DNA of 64,000 nucleotides from Leifsonia sp. EB41 (GTDB lineage Bacteria; Actinomycetota; Actinomycetes; Actinomycetales; Microbacteriaceae): contig NZ_JBGCCJ010000001.1 of NCBI RefSeq assembly GCF_041262565.1, positions 3,720,001 to 3,784,000 of the forward strand, given 5' to 3'. The translations under genes and the position numbers were made by a program. The notes under the pieces are model-generated. The model ran no database searches, was not told the DNA's origin, and saw only the letters and a list, made by a program, of their open reading frames with translations. Shown one piece after another: positions 59,531 to 64,000 of the stretch; the first letter of the stretch is position 1, and every line of letters begins with the position of its first letter.

Positions 59531-60157
59531 TCACCGCTCCGCGAACGCGCGGATCGCGGTGAGCATCCCGTCCGTGTCGAACGTCCCGTCGTCGGCGCGC
59601 GTGAAGTGGTGGGCATGCATCCCCGCCTCACGCGCGCCTTCGACGTTCGCGAGCGAGTCGTCGAACAGGATGGCGTCCTCCGGCCGCGCGCCGAACCTCC
59701 CGAGCGCCCGGGTGTAGATGCGCCGCTCCGGCTTGCGTGCTCCGAGCACCGCGGAGACCAGGTCGTTGCTGCCGAGGATGTCCGCCACCTCCGGCATCAG
59801 CACCGGCAGCGAGTCCTTGAACGGGATCGGGTTGTTGGACAGCAGCGAGACGGTCCCGAGCCCGGCGGCCACCCGCAGCGCCTCGATCGACCCGTCGATG
59901 CGGGTCATCGCGGCCTTCCTGGCCTCCTGCCACTGCTCCAGCGTGAGATGCGCTCCCGTCACCTCCGCGAACGCCGCGAGGTACTCGTCGCTCGTCGCGT
60001 ACTCGCCGATCTCGGCGGCGCGCTCGTGGCCTCCGGCCCACCAGCTCGACGCGAGCCGGTACTGGCTCACGCCGCTCAGCTCCGCGAGGCGGGGGAGCCG
60101 TTTGTGGAAGTCGTAGTCGTACAGGGTCTTGTCGCAGTCGAAGAAGTAGACGTCCAT
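59531..60157 (-). CDS. HAD-family hydrolase, pyrimidine 5'-nucleotidase-like
   Basis: A 208-residue HAD phosphatase of the subfamily with pyrimidine 5'-nucleotidases. The nucleophile motif is VYFFDCDKTLYDYD (Asp 7 and Asp 9), motif II is VSLLSNNP, the Lys is in LGARKPERRIYTRAL, and the acidic motif is AILFDDSLANVEGA. The substrate is probably a nucleotide or sugar phosphate. The ATG at 60157 is 7 bases after GATACT (60170-60165), a possible -10 box for a leaderless mRNA. It is convergent with the ABC exporter and divergent from sua5. Confidence 0.87.
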   Translation of the reverse strand: MDVYFFDCDKTLYDYDFHKRLPRLAELSGVSQYRLASSWWAGGHERAAEIGEYATSDEYLAAFAEVTGAHLTLEQWQEARKAAMTRIDGSIEALRVAAGLGTVSLLSNNPIPFKDSLPVLMPEVADILGSNDLVSAVLGARKPERRIYTRALGRFGARPEDAILFDDSLANVEGAREAGMHAHHFTRADDGTFDTDGMLTAIRAFAER

Positions 60158-60231
60158 CGCCACCAGTATCGTCCCGCACGGGGCGCTGTCGCAGGGAACC
60201 TTGCACTGGCTCAACTATCATGGGTGCCGTC

Positions 60232-60987
60232 ATGGCTCCCATCTACGACTGCTCCGTCGACTCCGAACTGCTCACCGGCATGCGCCTCGCCCGCGGGGCG
60301 ATCGGCCGCGGCGAGCTCGTCGTGATCCCCACCGACACGGTTTACGGTGTCGCCGCCGACGCCTTCAGCCCGGCCGCGGTGCAGCGGCTCCTCGACGCGA
60401 AGGGACGCGGCCGTCAGTCGCCGCCTCCGGTGCTCGTGCCCGGCATCCCCACGCTCGCCGCGCTGGCCGAGCAGGTCCCCGCCGAGGTCGACGCGCTCGT
60501 GCGTGAGTTCTGGCCGGGCGGCCTCACCATCGTCCTGCCCGCCGCACCCTCCCTGGTCTGGGATCTCGGCGAGACCAAGGGCACCGTCGCGCTGCGCATG
60601 CCGCAGGACCAGATCGCCCTGGAGATCCTCTCCGAGACCGGCCCGCTGGCCGTCTCCTCCGCCAACCTCACCGGCCGTCCGGCCGCCCGCACCGCTGCGG
60701 AGGCGGAGGCCATGCTCGGCGAGTCCGTCTCCATCTACCTCGACGGGGGAGAGGCCGGCACCGCGTACGAGCGCGTGGAGGGCAAGGACTCCTCCTCCAC
60801 CATCGTCGACGCGACCGCGCTGGCTGCCGGCGCGGGCAAGCTCCGCATCCTCCGGCACGGCGTCATCACGGCCGAACAGCTCCGCGCCGTCGTGGGCGAC
60901 GCGCTCGCCGACGAGTCCGACATGGCCGACGAGCAGGACGCGGTCGACGAGGCCGAGGCGGTCGCCGACACCGCCGCGGACACCTGA
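60232..60987 (+). CDS. sua5: Threonylcarbamoyl-AMP synthase
   Basis: A 251-residue YrdC/Sua5 enzyme making threonylcarbamoyl-AMP for the t6A modification of tRNAs reading ANN codons. The family blocks are GELVVIPTDTVYGVAADAF near residue 27, then PVLVPGIPTLAAL, FWPGGLTIVLPA and VSSANLTGRPAARTAAEA. An acidic tail of about 30 residues (DEQDAVDEAEAV) closes the protein. ATG at 60232 is chosen over one at 60220, which overlaps the -10-like TATCAT. It resumes the conserved prmC-sua5-rfe order after the inserted segment. Confidence 0.94.
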   Translation: MAPIYDCSVDSELLTGMRLARGAIGRGELVVIPTDTVYGVAADAFSPAAVQRLLDAKGRGRQSPPPVLVPGIPTLAALAEQVPAEVDALVREFWPGGLTIVLPAAPSLVWDLGETKGTVALRMPQDQIALEILSETGPLAVSSANLTGRPAARTAAEAEAMLGESVSIYLDGGEAGTAYERVEGKDSSSTIVDATALAAGAGKLRILRHGVITAEQLRAVVGDALADESDMADEQDAVDEAEAVADTAADT

Positions 60988-60991
60988 GCCC

Positions 60992-62251
60992 GTGACCCTC
61001 TTCCTTGCCCTCGCACTCATCTCGGCCGTCATCACGTTCGGGATGTCCCTTGTGGTCTACCGGGTGGCGATGCGCTTCAAGCTCTACCCGAAGATCCGGG
61101 AGCGCGACGTCCACACCCGGCCGACGCCCCGGCTCGGCGGCGTCGCGATGTTCCTCGGGATCCTCGTGGCGTTCGGCATCGCGTGGCTGCTGTCCAGCCA
61201 GTTCGGCGTGCTCTCGCTGATCTTCTCGGACGCGGGCCCCATCATCGCGATCCTGGGCGCTGCCCTGCTCATCGTCGTGCTGGGGGTCGCCGACGACCTG
61301 TGGGACCTCGACTGGATGACCAAGCTCGCCGGGCAGTTCGTCGCGGCAGGGATCGTCGCCTGGCTGGGCGTGCAGATCTACTCGCTGCCGATCGGCGGCC
61401 TCACCATCGGCTCGCCGGTGATGAGCATCCTGATCACGCTGTTCGCGATCGTGCTCGTGATGAACGCCATCAACTTCATCGACGGCCTGGACGGCCTCGT
61501 CGCCGGTGTCGCGCTCATCGCCAACGGCACGTTCCTCGTCTACACGTACCTGCTGCAGCGCGACATCAGCCCGCAGAACTACTTCAGCCTCGCCGGCGTC
61601 ATCGCGGCCATCCTGGTCGGCGCGTGCGCGGGCTTCCTGCCGCTCAACTGGCATCCGGCGAAGATGTTCATGGGCGACGCCGGCGCCCTGCTGATCGGCC
61701 TGCTGATGGCGACCTCGGCCATCTCGGTGACCGGCACGATCAACCCGGAGGCGCTGCAGACGCTCGGCAAGTCGTCGCTGGTGCCCGCGTTCATCCCGGT
61801 GACCATCCCGTTCGCGGTGCTCGTCATCCCACTGCTCGACTTCGGGCTGGCGGTCGTGCGCCGGCTGCGGGCGGGCAAGTCGCCGTTCAGCGCGGACCGC
61901 AAGCACCTGCACCACCGGCTGCTCGACATGGGCCACTCGCACCTGCACGCCGTGCTGATCTTCTACGCGTGGACCGCCGTGCTGTCGATCGGGTGCCTGC
62001 TGTTCTTCTTCGACCCGTACTGGATGGCCATCGTCTTCGTCGCGATCGGCCTGGTGATCTGCACCGCGATCACACTCGCGCCGCTCAGCCGCCGCAAGCT
62101 CAACGAGGCCGTCGCCGAGCTCGCCCCTGCGGGGAGCAAGGAGGCCGAGGAGACGGCGAAGTACGACCAGCTCGACATCGCGAGCGAAAGCATTCCCGTG
62201 ACTATTCCGCCGGGCGACACCGACGGCCCCACCAGCAAGGAGACCCGATGA
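60992..62251 (+). CDS. Undecaprenyl-phosphate sugar-1-phosphate transferase (Rfe/WecA/TagO family)
   Basis: A 419-residue polyprenyl-phosphate glycosyltransferase with about eleven membrane helices. Catalytic motifs are TRPTPRLGG, GVADDLWDLDW (the DD Asp pair), the MNAINFIDGLDGL block and the ADRKHLHHRLLDMGHSH loop. It attaches the first sugar (probably GlcNAc-1-phosphate) to the lipid carrier for wall polymer or glycan synthesis. The GTG at 60992 lies 4 bases after the sua5 stop. It overlaps the next gene by 4 bases. Confidence 0.93.
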   Translation: MTLFLALALISAVITFGMSLVVYRVAMRFKLYPKIRERDVHTRPTPRLGGVAMFLGILVAFGIAWLLSSQFGVLSLIFSDAGPIIAILGAALLIVVLGVADDLWDLDWMTKLAGQFVAAGIVAWLGVQIYSLPIGGLTIGSPVMSILITLFAIVLVMNAINFIDGLDGLVAGVALIANGTFLVYTYLLQRDISPQNYFSLAGVIAAILVGACAGFLPLNWHPAKMFMGDAGALLIGLLMATSAISVTGTINPEALQTLGKSSLVPAFIPVTIPFAVLVIPLLDFGLAVVRRLRAGKSPFSADRKHLHHRLLDMGHSHLHAVLIFYAWTAVLSIGCLLFFFDPYWMAIVFVAIGLVICTAITLAPLSRRKLNEAVAELAPAGSKEAEETAKYDQLDIASESIPVTIPPGDTDGPTSKETR

Positions 62252-62754
62252 CCGACCACCAGGACGGCGCACCCGCCCCGCGGCCGGACCACACCCCGAA
62301 GGCCACCCCTCAGCAGCCCACCTCGACCCCGGTGCTGAGGGACGTGCTGAAGTACGGCCTGATCCTCGCCGTGATCATCGCGGTGGTCGGGATGGTGCTC
62401 GGCGGGATCTTCGCCGGCTGGGTCGGCGTCACGAGCGCGCTGATCGGCACCGTGATGGCCGCGGTCTTCCTCGGCATCACCGCGCTCAGCATCCTGATCG
62501 CCAACCGCTTCATCGGCTCCGACCTGTTCGTCGGGCTGTTCTTCGGCATCGTGCTGGGCGGCTGGATCGTGAAGTTCGTGCTCTTCATCGTGCTCGCGAT
62601 CCTGCTGCGCGACCAGCCGTGGATCAACCCCACCGTGCTGTTCCTGAGCCTGATCGCGGGCGTCATCGGGTCGCTCGTGGTCGACATGATCGTGGTGTTC
62701 CGGTCGCGGATTCCTTACGCCAGCGACGTCACGCTGCCGGGGGACAAACGCTGA
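62248..62754 (+). CDS. Four-helix membrane protein in the AtpI position
   Basis: A 168-residue membrane protein with a Pro-rich N-terminal 30 residues and four helices (about 36-60, 63-88, 95-125 and 130-152). In related actinomycetes the gene between rfe and atpB encodes an AtpI-like protein, thought to help assemble the c ring. This protein has the right place, size and topology, but I see no clear AtpI sequence motif. The ATG overlaps the Rfe gene by 4 bases (62248-62251). Confidence 0.78.
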   Translation: MTDHQDGAPAPRPDHTPKATPQQPTSTPVLRDVLKYGLILAVIIAVVGMVLGGIFAGWVGVTSALIGTVMAAVFLGITALSILIANRFIGSDLFVGLFFGIVLGGWIVKFVLFIVLAILLRDQPWINPTVLFLSLIAGVIGSLVVDMIVVFRSRIPYASDVTLPGDKR

Positions 62755-62776
62755 ACCTTATCCGATTCGTTACCGG

Positions 62777-62805
62777 TTGAAAACTCTTGTAGAGTTGTCA
62801 GTGAT
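62777..62805 (+). promoter_or_regulatory. Possible promoter of the atp operon
   Basis: TTGAAA (62777-62782) is followed after 17 bases by AGTGAT (62800-62805); TAGAGT at 62790-62795, set in an AACTC-TTGTA-GAGTT inverted repeat, is an alternative -10 box. The region is locally A/T-rich and lies about 120 bases before atpB. Confidence 0.35.
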
Positions 62806-62928
62806 CCCCCACCCGTCGCGCCCACGTAACGCCGGAGCGCAACTCATATCGGGTGTCCACCGTTCGTCGTCGCGAGAGCTTTCCAGCTCGACGCCCCGAA
62901 ACAGGAGATAGCGCTGTTAGCTAACGCT

Positions 62929-63726
62929 GTGAACCTGCTGGTCCAGGCCTCAAGCTCCGATGGAGGAAGCTTCCAAGGCCCATCGATCAACGAGTTCTTC
63001 CCACCCACCCTGTTCACCATCGGCGGACTCGAGTTCAACCGCATCGTCGTCGTGCGCCTCATCGCGCTGGTCGTGCTGATCCTGGTCTTCTGGCTCGGCA
63101 CGCGCAAGATGACGATCGTGCCCCGCCGGTTCCAGTCGGTCGTCGAGATGGGCCTCGACTTCGTCCGCGTCAACATCGGGGAGGACCTGCTCGGCCGCAA
63201 GGACGGCCGCCGGTTCCTGCCGCTGCTGACCACCATCTTCTTCATGGTGCTGTTCTTCAACCTGACCGGCGCCATCCCGTTCCTCAACATCGCGGGCACC
63301 TCGGTGATCGCGCTGCCGTTGCTGCTCGCCGTCGTGGCCTATGTCACGTTCATCTACGCGGGCATCAAGAAGAGCCCGAAGAACTTCTTCAAGAACTCCC
63401 TGTTCCCGCCCGGCGTGCCGCCGTTCCTCTACATCATCGTGACGCCGATCGAGTTCATCTCGACCTTCGTCCTGCGGCCGATCACGCTGACGCTCCGACT
63501 CCTGATGAACATGGTCGTCGGGCACCTGCTGCTCGTCCTGTTCTTCACCGCGACCTCGTTCTTCTTCTTCGAGGTCGGCGGCTGGTGGGCGCTCTTCGGT
63601 GTCGGAACCTTCGCCTTCGGCTTCGCATTCACCCTCTTCGAGATCCTGGTGGCTGTCCTCCAGGCCTACGTCTTCGCACTGCTCACGGCTGTCTACATCC
63701 AGCTCGCAGTCGCCGAGGAACACTAA
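62929..63726 (+). CDS. atpB: F-type ATP synthase subunit a
   Basis: A 265-residue membrane subunit forming the proton half-channels next to the c ring. Five to six helices are visible. The conserved TLRLLMNMVVGHL holds the essential Arg, and VLQAYVFALLTAVYIQLA is the last helix. The GTG at 62929 is the nearest standard start, but the only good ribosome binding site, AGGAGA at 62903-62908, is 20 bases away. It would suit a CTG at 62914, five codons upstream in frame, which would add LLANA. It is followed by atpE after 51 bases. Confidence 0.95.
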   Translation: MNLLVQASSSDGGSFQGPSINEFFPPTLFTIGGLEFNRIVVVRLIALVVLILVFWLGTRKMTIVPRRFQSVVEMGLDFVRVNIGEDLLGRKDGRRFLPLLTTIFFMVLFFNLTGAIPFLNIAGTSVIALPLLLAVVAYVTFIYAGIKKSPKNFFKNSLFPPGVPPFLYIIVTPIEFISTFVLRPITLTLRLLMNMVVGHLLLVLFFTATSFFFFEVGGWWALFGVGTFAFGFAFTLFEILVAVLQAYVFALLTAVYIQLAVAEEH

Positions 63727-63999
<273 letters not shown>

Positions 64000-64000
64000 T

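Noticed and set aside
58696-59562. The full 288-codon frame from 58696 considered as an intact permease
   Set aside because: After about residue 110 it becomes an Arg/Gly/Ala-rich stretch without membrane helices, while the proper helices are in the neighbouring frame.

Overview
The window is high-GC DNA (about 70 percent) from an actinomycete, most probably a member of the Microbacteriaceae (Leifsonia-like). The reasons are the gene order argS - LmeA - lysA - hom - thrC - thrB - rho - prfA - prmC - sua5 - rfe - atpI-like - atpB - atpE, a surface protein ending in an LAxTG sorting signal, many GTG starts, and many start codons that lie 6-10 bases after a TANNNT -10 box (leaderless transcripts). 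The genus cannot be fixed from the sequence alone. No rRNA, insertion sequence, prophage or CRISPR array was seen. One tRNA, tRNA-Arg(CCG), is present.

Layout: 1-5.2 kb (minus strand) is a homoprotocatechuate-type meta-cleavage cluster, transcribed hpaH - hpaI - FAH/RraA fusion - gntR - hpaE, with two matching GntR-type operators. 5.3-11.3 kb holds a wall-anchored glycine-rich protein, a GlxA-type regulator, GAPDH with a structured leader, an MBL hydrolase and small proteins. 11.3-15.8 kb holds a lipase-maturation-factor protein, an EEP hydrolase and a convergent primase-polymerase/ATP-dependent ligase pair. 15.9-21.7 kb is a minus-strand run of redox and metabolic genes with several 4-base start/stop overlaps. 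22-23 kb has a glutamine-amidotransferase-like hydrolase and pcm. 23.3-30 kb is a sugar-uptake operon (ROK regulator, lipoprotein binding protein, two permeases, GH4 6-phospho-glycosidase, BadF-type kinase) that lacks an ABC ATPase.

30-36.7 kb holds an epimerase, MscS, an AbiEi/DUF559 protein, msrB-msrA, rlmC, a frameshifted small gene and a DUF4190 protein. 36.8-41.1 kb is a complete fructose PTS operon (fruR-fruK-fruA-ptsH) behind a recognisable promoter. 41.2-50.5 kb runs from a secreted serine protease and tRNA-Arg through a lipoprotein and argS to the lysine/threonine genes lysA-hom-thrC-thrB. 50.5-64 kb is the conserved rho-prfA-prmC-sua5-rfe-atp block. It is interrupted twice: by convergent cysE/cysK, and by a TetR-ABC exporter-HAD segment whose permease gene carries a one-base frameshift.

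The most notable non-coding signals are: (i) a gapA leader with two mutually exclusive stems around its Shine-Dalgarno sequence; (ii) a dispersed 55-bp palindrome in three copies next to stop codons; (iii) a doubly nested inverted repeat filling the prfA/cysE gap, plus other long stems in gene-end gaps; (iv) a 21-codon ORF in the rho leader; (v) a C-tract/G-quadruplex region next to a nested hairpin. All functional roles are inferred by eye from family motifs; no database search was run.
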